DNA from: Sambucus nigra
Taxonomy: Eukaryota; Streptophyta; Magnoliopsida; Dipsacales; Adoxaceae
DNA length: 64,000 bases
Direction: 5' to 3'
Assembly: GCA_949130495.1 (NCBI GenBank)
Contig: OX422211.1
Span: forward strand, 337,409,504 to 337,473,503
Shown here: positions 1 through 11,016 of the stretch, one piece after another
Layout: each line of letters starts with the position of its first letter
Position numbering within the stretch: the first letter of the stretch is position 1
Made by a program: the position numbers and the translations under genes
The notes under the pieces: generated by a model
What the model was told of the DNA's origin: nothing
Database searches by the model: none
The model's input: the letters and a program-made list of their open reading frames with translations, nothing else

Positions 1-1194
1 GGTGGAAGAGGTGGCGGTAATTCCAGCGTCATGTGTTAACACTAAAGAGCTTGTAGATTAAAGGAGCTTTGTACCTTAATGGACCTCTTTGAACGGTGAA
101 ACAACTCCACACAAGGGGTGAGGCCTGGTTCATCACCAGAGTCTCCGGTGAGGTTAATCATAAAATGAGGAAGAGATAGCTTCTCGTTCCCACAGACGGG
201 GCCAAAATGATGATGCTGGAAATAGCACCACCAGTCAAGGTATTTGTAAGATCAAACTAGTGATAACAATGGCAACACAAGAGTATACTAAATATAAGAG
301 ATTGAGGTGAGGAGAAGAGGATGAACAGTTAAATGTAAGTGTATCAGCCAATTTGGCCTACGTCCACTATGAGTGTGTGAGTAATATCACTGACTGAAGG
401 CACTAATGGCCATAGATACAATCTCTCAAGCTTTCTCTTTGTACTGTGTAAAATGACAGAGTTTAGCTAGGGCTATTATTTTTTTGGGATCCTTTTACAG
501 GGTAGAGGATGACCTCTATATATAGTGCTTGGGGGGTGTAATGTACCCCCAAGCATACAATGAGCATGAGCATCGAACCAGTATGAGAGTGACACCTGGC
601 TGTTCCCAACTAAGTAATGATAACCTCAATATTCCCTCACGTGGAGAGAATAATTCAGTTATAACAGATTTGTCCACGTGTTCCAAGTTATAGAAGAACG
701 TGTAGAAGATTGGATGTCCTCGAGCAATACCAACCTCGGCCTGGAAGAGGACGAGGTTGGTTAGGTCGGGAAACTGCTCAATCAGAGGTTATCAGCGATG
801 ATCTTGGCTCAATAGGAGAGCCGAGGTAAGTCAGGTGGAGTTTTAATGTCGGCCTGGGCCGAGGCGATGGTGAAGTAGCAGGATGTCGTCTGGTTCCCAG
901 CAGAGGATAATAATGATGATTTGAGTAGCCTCTGCTTCCTCAGCTTACACCCAGTCGAGGTCAGTGTATGCTGAAGTCGTGAGGTCAGATCCAGTCGACC
1001 TGATGGGTTACTATATTCATGGACCATGAGGACCTCAACTGTCTCTTGGCTGTGAGGCAACTAGTAACATCGGCCATGGTCGACCTTGCTTAAGACGACA
1101 CCGCTGATCGCCAATCTAGGGACCTTCTAACCTCGTCCATCTTCCAGGCTGAGGTTGGTGTCTCTAAACTGTTAGGCACATTTAGGGCATATCA
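1..1194 (-). mobile_element. Edge of a Ty3/gypsy (probably Tat-like) LTR retrotransposon: LTR plus leader
   Basis: Read on the minus strand, an LTR-like block runs from about 1194 (TGATATGCCC) to about 208 and is followed by a primer-binding-site-like TGGCCCCGTC (204 to 195) and the TGTGGGAAC leader typical of Tat-clade elements. This primer site differs by one base from the tRNA-Asp-like TGGCGCCGTC of the element at 10.5 kb. A TATA-like CTATATATAGAGG lies at about 513-527. The internal region runs off the left end, so gag-pol is not visible. Both LTR borders are inferred from TG/CA and the primer-site position; no second LTR is in the window. Confidence 0.6.
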
Positions 1195-1858
1195 TCCGCC
1201 ATCAACATGTTCCACTTTATGGGACGATTACGCCATAAAGGGACTCGACGCATATTGAAAGTATCATAGTCGACGTTGTAGGAGCACATAGCCTCCAAAG
1301 TCTCGAGGTAGTTGGAAAACTCAACACTACTAGGGAATGCCATCTCACAAAATAAGAAAGTAGGAATGTGAAGGTGTGATGAAAACACTCCACCCTTACC
1401 CCTTTTTATCCTTGAAAACCCTCACAAAACACACAACCCTTGCAGAAATCGAAGGGAATTCTGCCCCACAAGGTAACAAAAGCTGAAGAGAGTACCAATC
1501 AAAGCCTTGATTGATTAGATTGGACTGATCGACCGATAGGTAGGATAAGGGGCTTTCCGATTGGCAACCCCCTATTTTTGGAAACTTACTTTTTTCCTCT
1601 TCTGCCAAAATAAAAAAAAAATTGATATTCTCCACATAATTTAAAACCCCTTTTCATCTTTAAGTTATGTCTCAGATAAATTTTTCTTCACTTGTAAATC
1701 CCTTTTTACGGTCTCATCAGCGAAGTAAAAAGTGGATATGCATTCATCCATCATTAACATAAGATAATGAAAAAACACTTCATTTGCATTGCATATATAT
1801 TTTCGGTGTTACATCAGTTTTGAAGGAACTAAAAAAAATGGAATTTAGCCCAAACCCA

Positions 1859-1904
<46 letters not shown>

Positions 1905-1922
1905 TACCCTTCCCCTCTCTCT
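1195..1922. other. Stretch without recognisable gene
   Basis: Between the leftmost LTR and the last PMD exon I see only short open frames with no recognisable domain, on the minus strand at 1182-1388 and 1396-1635. It may hold the 3' untranslated region of the PMD pseudogene, including the TC microsatellite. Confidence 0.4.
1862..1901. repeat. (TC)20 microsatellite
   Basis: An uninterrupted run of about 20 TC dinucleotides lies just beyond the stop codon of the last PMD exon, on that gene's downstream side. Confidence 0.97.
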
Positions 1923-2122
1923 CTAAGATCTTCCATCCCTGCAATGCGTTCTCCTTCCCCTGCAGCGAGATGACGCACCACCGCTACCTGAACTAGGCTC
2001 CTCCACGGATGAGGCAGATGACACCAAGAAAGAAGGAACAGGAACCGAATCCCGAACATGGTTAGTCACCGAAGATATCTAGTCCCTAATGTCCCTCAGC
2101 CAAGTGGTGGACACCCGGACTT
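1923..2122 (-). pseudogene. Last exon of the PMD-like pseudogene (distal to the CACTA insertion)
   Basis: On the minus strand a good splice acceptor (CTTTCTTACAG, AG at 2124-2123) opens a frame of about 65 codons starting VRVSTTWLRDIRD, followed by a Ser-rich then Arg-rich tail and a TAG at 1925-1923. One TAG interrupts it after WLRDIRD. The acceptor and its pyrimidine tract join naturally to sequence at 24541-24600 once the CACTA element and one GCA copy are removed. I therefore assign it to the PMD-like gene on the other side. The donor that would give a matching reading phase was not pinned down, so the join is inference. Confidence 0.55.
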
Positions 2123-2133
2123 CTGTAAGAAAG

Positions 2134-2136
2134 GCA
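2134..2136. other. Left target-site duplication (GCA) of the CACTA element
   Basis: GCA directly precedes CACTACAAAA; the same GCA follows the right terminus at 24538-24540. Three-base duplications are the rule for CACTA elements. Confidence 0.85.
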
Positions 2137-2165
2137 CACTACAAAAAAAATTGCTTTTTACTACG
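2137..2165 (+). repeat. CACTA left terminal inverted repeat
   Basis: CACTACAAAAAAAATTGC followed by TTTTTACTAC matches the inverted right terminus at 24510-24537 except for two or three bases. Confidence 0.9.
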
Positions 2166-2345
2166 GAGGCTTTTGAGACGGCTAAAATTCTGGTTTTTAA
2201 AACTCACTTTTTGAGACGGCTAAAATTTACAGTCTTAAAAACTATTATTTTTTAAGACTGTTAATTTTATGAGTCTCAAAAAATATACTTTATAAGATAG
2301 CAAGTTAATAGCCGTCTCAAAAGCTATACCTTAAGAGACGGCTGA
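2166..2345. repeat. Left subterminal GAGACGGC repeats with a large imperfect palindrome
   Basis: Several copies of TTTTGAGACGGCT occur in both orientations. From about 2206 to 2281 they form one imperfect palindrome: TTTTTGAGACGGC on one side, GAGTCTCAAAAA on the other, with ACAGTCTTAAAAA and TTTTTTAAGACTGT nested between. In En/Spm elements such subterminal repeats bind TNPA; that role here is inferred from position. Confidence 0.8.
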
Positions 2346-4057
2346 TACCAAATTGGATTCCCCCTTCTCTTTTTTTCGTTCCCGCTTCTTTCCCCCCCTT
2401 TCTATTAGTCAGAAAATAAGAAAAAAATGAAAAGAAGTCGAACCAAATTCTCCCCACCTACATGCCTCACCCACGACATTTACTTCACTGGCAAACAAAT
2501 CCACGCACATGCCTCAACCGAACGCCCTAGCCGCATGCCTTCACCTCCCTCACTCTCGCCTCCCTAGCCGCACGCCTTTACCGCCCTCACTCTAGCCTCC
2601 CTAGACCTTGCCCTAACTTCTGGTTAAGTTAACAATATCGGGTCAGTCATTTTTTATTTGTTGACTATTTGGATTATCTTTTATGCTATTGTTACATGTT
2701 AAAGGGTTTATGTTATTAATTATATTGGTTGGAAGATTGTACAGGAGGATCCAACCTAAAATATTGTATACAGAGCAGAGTTTCAATATGTGGATTGATG
2801 TGGATAAAAGGTAATTTTAATTATTGGTTATTGCTTAATATTACTAGATTTTTTACTGGATTGATTTGTAGTGGTGATAGGAGGTTGAGGGTGAGACAAT
2901 TAAAAATACGGATTGTCAATTGGATGTTGTAGTATAGTTTTAAGATTAATTTATGATAATATCTTCGTACTTGTTTGTGTAAATGTTAGTTATAATTATT
3001 GATATGTTTGTTTGTGTTAATTAATTCATTTTCTTTGCAAGTAGTTTATGCCATTAATCTGATTTACTATTCGATTATGATTTTATTTTGTCCTTTGCAA
3101 GTAGTTTATGCTAATTTTTAACATTCAAATCACTAAATGTTGGGACACAAACTCCAACATCTAAACATATGAGGTGGTACCTGAAAGCAAAAAATAAAAA
3201 GACAAGCATTAGTTAAAATTCTAATTTGAATAAAAAATTAGTAAACACAAACAATTAATGTCACAATCTTTAAAAAATCTAAAAAGATAAATTTGATATC
3301 TCACGATCTGAGTGGAAAGAAATGAGACACGGATACCAAGACACACAAAAGTAAGCTAAGGGAAGTGATTGTGTCCTCACTGGAATCTCAATCCGCAATT
3401 GACTACTATACGATTGTTTAGAATTAAAAATATGATTTAGGAGTCGAAAACTTAAAATAGTAACCGAGTGGCCTAAAAAGAGGCGCAGACACCCTAAGAG
3501 TACCAAAGTATGGTACCTCATCATTTTTGAATTAATCTCATATCTCAAATCATTTTGCATTCATGGATAGTTGCGTTAGATGGGTAAGTTTTTTGTGAAA
3601 TCAGATTTGGATTAGATTAGATCTAATAATGGTTATGACTTTTAGGGATTTGATACAATTTAATATTGTTTTGATCCATTGATCGCGTGAATCACTTGTT
3701 GGTGAACTTATTATTGATAATTATGTGGCGACTCATGTTATGTTTTTAATTCAAGACAAATAGTTTTTTTCCCAAACATTTGTTAGTTCTACACTTTATG
3801 GGGAGTGCTATTTGAATGACCATATTCAGTTAAAAAATAGTAACTTTTTCAACCAAACTTTCCCGCGCATCGTATGGGTTACCACTAGTATCTAATATAA
3901 GTTTGTATTTAATGATCTTTAGTGCGAGTGGGTGAATTTGATTTGCTGACATTTGGTTCACTAACCAAAATTGCAAGTTTGTTGTCATTTTAAAGTTTAT
4001 TCACGGGGAAAACGTGTTGATACTCTAAAAATAAGATATTTAGGGGTAATGTAGAAG
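2346..4057. other. CACTA interior without recognisable gene
   Basis: AT-rich sequence with no convincing coding frame. Local duplications include a period of about 38 bases at 2527-2601 (CTAGCCGCA units) and a repeated CTTTGCAAGTAGTTTATGC near 3033 and 3092. The TNP2 gene expected in an autonomous CACTA element is not seen. Confidence 0.5.
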
Positions 4058-5258
4058 AGAGTTGACCCACACTTTTTCCTTTACAAACAATTCAACATCC
4101 TCCTTAGAATCAATGAGTGTGTCCATGAGCATAGAATAAGATGTGATAAAATGTGATACATTAGCAGAACACTACTTGTAAGAAATCAAGTTCCTCAAGA
4201 ATGTTTCAGTGAAACCATCAATGCACAATGATGGTCATTTTAAACAACGTGTACCACACATCTGACACAACCAACTAAACAAACAACAAATAAACATTGA
4301 TATATGACGTAGAAGATTCAACAACCTTGACAACAAACGATGACTATATGATATTAGAGTTGTCTCCTCTGCCACAACCATAGGTAATATTGGAGTCGTC
4401 TCCTTTATCAGAATCACATGAAATGTATTATCAGGGTCTTGCAACCTTGAATATATAATTTGGTAAGGGTATGCCTTCAAAGAAGTTATGATTTGATAAA
4501 TATTCATCAAACAAGAAGACAATAAACAAATAAATCGAAATTTCACAATTAGAAAGTGCGGGCTCTCGCTCGCTTTGAATTTGATGCCCGACCGATCAAG
4601 ATTAGTTGGAGAGTAATACACGACGGGATAATTCCCCGAACAAACATTATATGTTGGCCGATTGCACCTGTGTATGTTTCTGAAGTGACAGCGTTACACC
4701 CGTTAACAAAATATGAAAATTATTAGTGTAATCCTTTACTGCCATTTTCTAGAAGTTCAGACTCACAGTAGCATGGAAGAAATCAAACATATATCTTAAG
4801 TCACCAATTTATAGCATCTATGATAATTTTTCGGAGAGTGAGATGGAAGAATTGTTCAAGAACACATAAAGGAACCTGGTTCTCTAGTAGTAGTGAGTCA
4901 TGTTTCATTATAAAGTGATCTAACTCCTTAATGAATATTGGGTGCATAACATTATGCTCATGAGTCAGTGATCTTCATTGAAATTGAAGTATGAAACAAC
5001 AATGAACCAACATTATTTTTTTAAACTCCATACTGTCGTATTTGAATCCTTCTTCATAGCATACTCGAGCATCGGGTTCCAAATCTGACATGACATCCCC
5101 ACATACACGTAGGATATCATCTACATTATGTTGGCTTTCTTTAGCGGTACTGTCCAAGAGGCTATGCATGTAATTCATTTTGTCATCATGCATACCTTGG
5201 AGGGTCTCATCATCTCTATGCAAAGGCCCAATGGACACCACACCAGGGGAATATCTTT
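4058..5258 (-). pseudogene. DUF247 protein pseudogene inside the CACTA element
   Basis: Minus-strand fragments in family order recall plant DUF247 proteins (PF03140), which are single-pass membrane-associated proteins mostly of unknown role. They are: VVSIGPLHRDDETLQGMHDD with a later ARVCYEE and an EFKKIMLVHCCFI (5258-4975); MHPIFIKELDHFIM then SLLLENQVPLCVLEQFF (4946-4801); DRSGIKFKASESPHFL (about 4600-4545); and ETFLRNLISYK, a stop, then SYSMLMDTLIDSKEDVELF (about 4215-4060). The fragments are separated by frameshifts, stops and roughly 200 extra bases before the last block. The usual N-terminal and membrane-anchor ends are not recognisable. The gene is clearly dead; its position within the CACTA termini suggests capture by the transposon. 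Confidence 0.8.
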
Positions 5259-5333
5259 TGGTTGCTCCTCAATTGTCGGGATTGCTGGAGAAGATGTGCC
5301 AAGTCCCCTAATGAAGAAACTCTTCAGGAGTTA

Positions 5334-5405
5334 ACTAGGTTTCGGTACCCATATGTCCAAAAATTAACGACACGACCAAGTTGACTAGGTTTCGGTACCC
5401 ATAGA
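5334..5405. repeat. Short direct repeat
   Basis: GACTAGGTTTCGGTACCCATA or a near copy occurs twice about 49 bases apart, immediately beside the N-terminal end of the DUF247 remnant. Confidence 0.7.
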
Positions 5406-5409
5406 TCCC

Positions 5410-6130
5410 AAACCGTACCTATAGATCAATGGAATAAACTTGACAGGTCATGTAAAAACATATTTGTCTACCTAAATGGTGGCAACTCTTCGAGCTGATT
5501 CGTCGAGCCTTATGATTAATGAGACTCATTGTCTCCCATTGGGAATTTGAGTCCATTATCTCCCAAACAGATTGGATTCTTCTAAGAGTCATTGGTCCAA
5601 CATTAGAGTATTTTGAATTCATAAATTTAGTCCATAGGATTCTACCTTCCTTCATGTTCCAAGTCAACTTGATATTAGTAGCTTCCATAATAGAGGACAA
5701 GTTTTTAACATCTAATTCGCCTGCTTGCTTAGGAAACTAGATAGAATCCCATCTAATCCAATGGTATTTGTTCCCATATTCCTTGTTCATCCCCCAAAAG
5801 AAGGCACTAATCAATTGGTTTATAGACTTAATGACCATTTTTGGGGGATTTAAAGCAAATATAGAATAAATAGGCATTGAAGAGAGGACTAATTGGATGA
5901 AAGTAAGTCTTCCTCCCAATGAGAGGAACTTAGTCTTTCAACTTTAGATTTTAGAGGCTATAGACTGGACTAATGGTTCAAAAAATAAGGCTTTTCTTCT
6001 ACCTTTAAATAGAGGGCAGCCTAGGTATCTAATTGTTCCACTTGCACCTTTAAAACCTGTTACTTGAGCTATTCTGATATTGGCAGTAGGAGGAGCTTTA
6101 GAACTTTTGAGCTCATATTTTGATAAAGTT
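5410..6130 (-). pseudogene. L1-type LINE reverse transcriptase remnant
   Basis: On the minus strand the fragments IAQVTGFKGASGTIRYLGCP, LFKGRRKALFF, LSLGGRLTFIQLVLSSMPIY and ISAFFWGMNKEYGNKYHWI follow the order seen in the C-terminal part of plant L1-type LINE reverse transcriptases (YLGCPL, GGR, SVLSSIPIY and FFWG blocks). A further frame (ATNIKLTWNMKEGRILW) continues towards 5420. Frame changes and stops separate the pieces, so it is non-functional. No poly-A tail or target duplication was identified. Confidence 0.8.
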
Positions 6131-8466
6131 TGTTGTCCATCTTATATTTACAGCATCCATACCTTGTTCCGCTATTTGGATCAGTGGAAACTATAGTAAA
6201 TTTGAAAGCATTCAAATGAACTGCAACAGGATCATTAAAAAGGACTGCCAACTTATCTCATCCTCTTGTTCAAGTATAGAATTCAAATCTCCTAATCCTT
6301 AAAATGAGATTCTTCATTAGATATTCATGCTCAAGTTTGATAGAAGGAAAAATGAATGTTTATACTCCCCATTTGCAAGTTGGAAAAGATGGTTGTAATT
6401 CTGTGATCTAGTTATGTATACATATGTATACATACATCTGTTTAGACAATCTTACTGAGTTTCATTGTTCTCTAGCTAATGGTTGAATTGTATTCACAAT
6501 CACGATGGTGTGCTATGGTGCTTTGTTATCACACGAGTCACCCTACTCCCTAGCCTAATGAGCTATAGGAGAGTAATTAACTTTATTATCCTGCTTGTCT
6601 AGAAGCCATCTCCCACTAAGGTGCCCTCTTTAATAGAATCACCCCAGTGGGATTAAGTTCTAGATAGCGTGAAGGCGACACTGGGAGAGACATGAATAGT
6701 TTCCTCAACACTAGGTTCATTGATTAGATGGTTCTTTCGTATATTTTTTTCCCTTCGTTTTTACTCTCTGTTGGATATACTCCCCTTCTTGTACTTGCCC
6801 TTTATTGAATTTCATAAATAAAATTTATGGCTGGGGTTTTGGTATTGGCTGGCTCAGGGTGCCATTGCCAACCTAGTTAGCAGTCCTTCTCCCCATCCTT
6901 CTTTGCAATATCAGTCCAGCTTATGAAAGTTTGTTTGAGCTACCTTCCACTCGAGGGAAGTTATGGATTCATATACTAATCCATAGCAGAAAACTAGTAC
7001 TGTCAAAGATTTCTTGCAGCTCAATGATAATGGTAGTAACTTGAAGAATATTTTTGACTATGAAGAAACCTCTTACAGTTGTGCGGACAAAAATTAATAC
7101 ACGTGGAATGATAGAGTTCTTTTCCTTTCCTCCGGTGTCTATTTTTCCTCCGTTCCATTATGAATCTTAATATAGATATCATTAAGTATTTTGAAGTAGA
7201 TTACATATCTCTGTCCTAAATATGAAGTGTGAAGCTTTGATGGAAATTCAGCTTTAGATATATGGTCAATTATATTCATAAACGTGATAATTAATTAGTT
7301 GTTTTACGGTTTTTCTTATAATATTTTTCAGCTTTCAACAATTAGTGACAATAAAAAATGAAGGTTGTTAATCTACATAATAGTTCTTTTAATGATATCC
7401 ACATTGAATAACTAGCTTTGTCTTTGACCTGGAAATTAAGTTGCGACTTAGATAATATACTTTAAAGTGGCATTATCTGAATTTTCTAAATAATATTTCT
7501 CAACAAGTTATGGTTTCCTAGAAACAAATTTCTTGATGAGGGGGAATGTGGTTTAACATGGAGGAACTGGGAATGGTAAATGAATTCCAATTATGCCAAT
7601 TATTTGAATATCATAAACCATGAGAAGCCATACCATAATTTTGGAGCCCCCCATTTAAAGAAGAAAAGGTGTCAAGAAATAATGCAGAGCTTAAGTGCTC
7701 TGTTAAAATTAGGTCATTAGATTAGACAATTGGTGGGTTTTATAATCTGACTTAATTGGTGATTTTGTTGGAAACCTTTAATTGAATTGTGTTGAGTTGT
7801 GATTTCGTGTTAGAATGCATATTTAGGACTTAATTAATTATAAGTATGAGTGTCTTATGTTAATTTGAAGTTTTTGAATCTGAAATCATACGTTGATTGA
7901 GTTAATTAAAGTTTGAGAATGAGGTTAGATTTAAATTGTTTTTGACAAATTTGAACCTTAATTCGTGTTAGAATGAAGTTATTCGTTGTCTAATCGAATT
8001 AGAAACATGAATATATAGTTTATAAACCTGGAGATTGGGTTTTGTATGTTTTTATAAGCTTGGAATTTACTTCAATGGAGGTTGGGTCCATAAATATGCA
8101 TTTTATTGAAGAAGAATTAGGACCTAGGACGTCTAAATCAATCCAGATGATGACGCATAATTTTGTGGAGGTCGATGTGTTGTGATCACACATTCGATAT
8201 GGCCACCACAACATGATGTGGGATGCAGATGGCTCGATCCATAAGAGTGGATTCAGATGTATTGGAGTTTTAGTTTTATCTCAGTTCAGTCTATTTACCT
8301 CACCTTATTTTATGGCATTTTAATGTAATTTCACCCTAAGAAGAAAAACTTAGTGAAAATGATATTGATCATTCTGTAGTAAAGGAGTTCGATCAGGCAA
8401 TGGGCTTAGATATTTAGGATATATCGGCACTAGGTTAGTTAGTGCAAAAATAGATATGGGGAGGAG
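6131..8466. other. CACTA interior without recognisable gene
   Basis: About 2.3 kb of AT-rich sequence between the two LINE remnants. The open frames are short and show no domain I recognise. Confidence 0.5.
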
Positions 8467-9260
8467 GTGATTTTGCATGGATTAGATAAATGTTTGTACA
8501 ATCAAAAGTGGGCTCAAATTTATCCCTTATCTAATATTAAACACTTGCACAATATAACTTATGATCATTCTCCTTTATTATTATTAGTTTTGACTAAAAT
8601 TGATGCTCATCCTATATTATTTATGTTCCAAAAGATGTCATGCAATCACCCTCAATTCATGGAGTTGGTTATGAACTCTTGGAAAGTGGAGACAAATACC
8701 TCTAGAATGAGGAACTTCTCTTTGAAATTTCAGATATTAAAGGTAAATTTGAAAAGTTGGAATAAAGACACATTCAAAAATATTGATCAAAATGTGAAAG
8801 ATGTGCAGGACCAAATACTTCAGCTTGTGCTTAGATATGACTTAAATCCTTCTGATGCTGATAGGTTGGAATTTAAATTGGGTAGGTCTAATTTGTTGGT
8901 TACATTGAAAAATGAAGAGTTATTCTAGAAGCAAAAATTGACGGTTAAATGGTTACAATCAGGGGATGCAAATACATGCTATTTTCATGCTACAGTCAAA
9001 GCTAAACACAAATATTTTCGATTCAAGAGCAGACTACTCTAATGATCTACATTTGGATGTAATTCCAAACATCATTTCTCCTGAGGTGAATGAATGTCTT
9101 GAAAAGTTTATGCTGAAGATAAAATATATGAAGATTTGAAGGATATGAATGAAGACTCTTCTCCCGGCCCTGATGGTTATGTGGTGGAGATTTTTATAAA
9201 AAGTGTTGGCACATTATAAAAATTGATCTTGTAAATGCTATTAACATCTTTTTTTCGGTT
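8467..9260 (+). pseudogene. LINE remnant: end of endonuclease region to start of reverse transcriptase
   Basis: The 153-residue frame from 8467 has the plant LINE ORF2 pattern: LDKCLYNQKW, then a DHSPLL block, a conserved MSCNHPQFMELVMNSW and a coiled region with LKSWNKDTFKNI. After a stop (TAG at 8926-8928) the same frame continues KQKLTVKWLQSGDANTCYFH, the linker before the reverse transcriptase. A later frame gives DLKDMNEDSSPGPDGY (about 9134-9182), the entry block of the polymerase. It faces opposite to the LINE remnant at 5.4-6.1 kb. The region is frameshifted and non-functional. Confidence 0.82.
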
Positions 9261-10537
9261 TTGAGCTACTTAAGAGTTGGTCTAATACTCCATCAAGAAT
9301 AGGAATAGGTTCTTGACAGTTATGAATCCATCAGGAATAGGTTTTTGCAGAAATTCATACTGAGCAGTAAGATTTTCAGAAAATTCCATAGGCATCGAGT
9401 GGTGGAAGAAAAATTATTGCATCCCTTTCTGAGTCGGATATGCTTAGAGTTGCCCAAATATTTTTAATATGTGCTGTTGAAATAACACAATCCAATTTTG
9501 ACCATTAGTGTTTAAGAGGGAAAGAAATAAGAAGTTTAGGAGAGGTTATAAAAATTTCTAAGTCTATGGTAGGCACAGTCAAAATCGTGGCCTGATTGAG
9601 CTCCTGATCAGTGACCAATTGGGGTTAGATAGTGACCAATTGGGGCTGATTAGTGATGCTAGTAGAAGTTTGGTGACTCTCAATCAAGCTCGGCGATGGC
9701 CGAATGCATAGAGATTTTATAGTTTCCATCAGTTGCAAATGGTTTGATAATATATCTTGAGTTGGCTGCCAATTTGGGAAAGAATACTGATATGTGATAT
9801 GGTTTGATTAGGATCTAATTGCTTATATTTGAGGTGGTGTTGATACTCTTTCCAATATTACTGAAATATGCCTAAAAAACTAACAAAGTGATACTAAATC
9901 CAATAGATATTTGTTCTTTGTGTGTTGTAATTTTCTAATTCTCCTATATAATCTTTTGTATAGTCTCGAGAAGGAACCTTTGCGTCTAATGTATGTTTGT
10001 TTTTAGGGGTTCCATAGAAAACTACTATTTTTTAAAAGTTTATCTAATTTGGATGTACATTTTGTGGTGCCCAAGCACTGGCTCGGCTCACATGCTTAGT
10101 GTAATCAGGGGCAAGCCCAACGCTAGATGGCGACTTACTATAAGACCTCGAAACTTCTCTGCCTCCAAAGTGTAGATTGACTTAAAAATACTACCACAAA
10201 CTACAACTAATACCTCAACCTCTTTCCAACCTGTGAGCAGCCTCAAAACCACATCTCAGCCCACTAATTCGCACTCAAGAATTAATTATAAACCATCACT
10301 GGGTCCATCTTCTTTGATATATATGCATACAGTACCAAATTAGAATCATTTATACATGTATGATATATAGGCTAAATGTATTGGGAGGACTACTAAAAGA
10401 GGATTACAAAGAGAGTATGAGATGTCAGTATATATACACATGATGCATATATATGCATTTGCAGCATATGCATATATATGCATTGCGTGTGTGCATGTTT
10501 TTGTGTGCGGGTGTGTGCGGGTTTATCATCTCTTATT
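9261..10537. other. CACTA interior without recognisable gene
   Basis: No coding frame is recognised. The stretch contains an AT-rich palindromic patch at about 10440-10485 built from TGCATATATATGCA units. Confidence 0.5.
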
Positions 10538-10542
10538 ATAAC

Positions 10543-10948
10543 TGTGGGTACCCGAAATTAGAACTATAGGCCTGGACGAGTAGTCCAGTCCTGGCGGCCC
10601 AAAGACCAGGCCCCTCTTCTCTTATATTGATCCGGTCTCCCTCCACGTCCCCCATGAAGGAAAGTTATAGGGGAGATGGAAAACGTGGAGGAACCCATCA
10701 CCTCCACTTACGCACATGTGCATATATATATTAAACCCTAGGTCCGGGGCAAAAGGACAAGTTGTATTCTCTGTAATTACTCTCCGGAGTATATAGAAAT
10801 AATATCAATTGCACCATCGTGGACGTAGGCACATCTTTGCTGAACCACGTACATCCTTTGTTGTGTGATTGTAATTTTATATTCCTTGTTGTCACTTGGT
10901 GAAATCTTTCTTCTTATTTATTTGTGTTGCACAATAATTGTCACCACA
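10543..10948 (+). repeat. 5' LTR of the Tat element
   Basis: 406 bases, TGTGGG to CCACA. A TATA-like CATATATATATTAAAC lies at 10721-10735. The target duplication ATAAC is directly upstream. Confidence 0.95.
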
Positions 10949-10950
10949 AT

Positions 10951-10968
10951 TGGCGCCGTCTGTGGGAA
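10951..10968 (+). promoter_or_regulatory. Primer binding site (tRNA-Asp type)
   Basis: TGGCGCCGTC starts two bases after the LTR; its first ten bases are complementary to the 3' end of plant tRNA-Asp. The following TGTGGGAACC leader is common to Tat-type elements. Confidence 0.85.
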
Positions 10969-11016
10969 CCGTTCGTCTTTCCCTGAGAAGAGCCCACACC
11001 AAGAAAGGAGTTTAAG

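Noticed and set aside
3279..3560. Minus-strand frame of 93 residues in the CACTA interior
   Set aside because: No domain, no context and no partner exon; likely chance.
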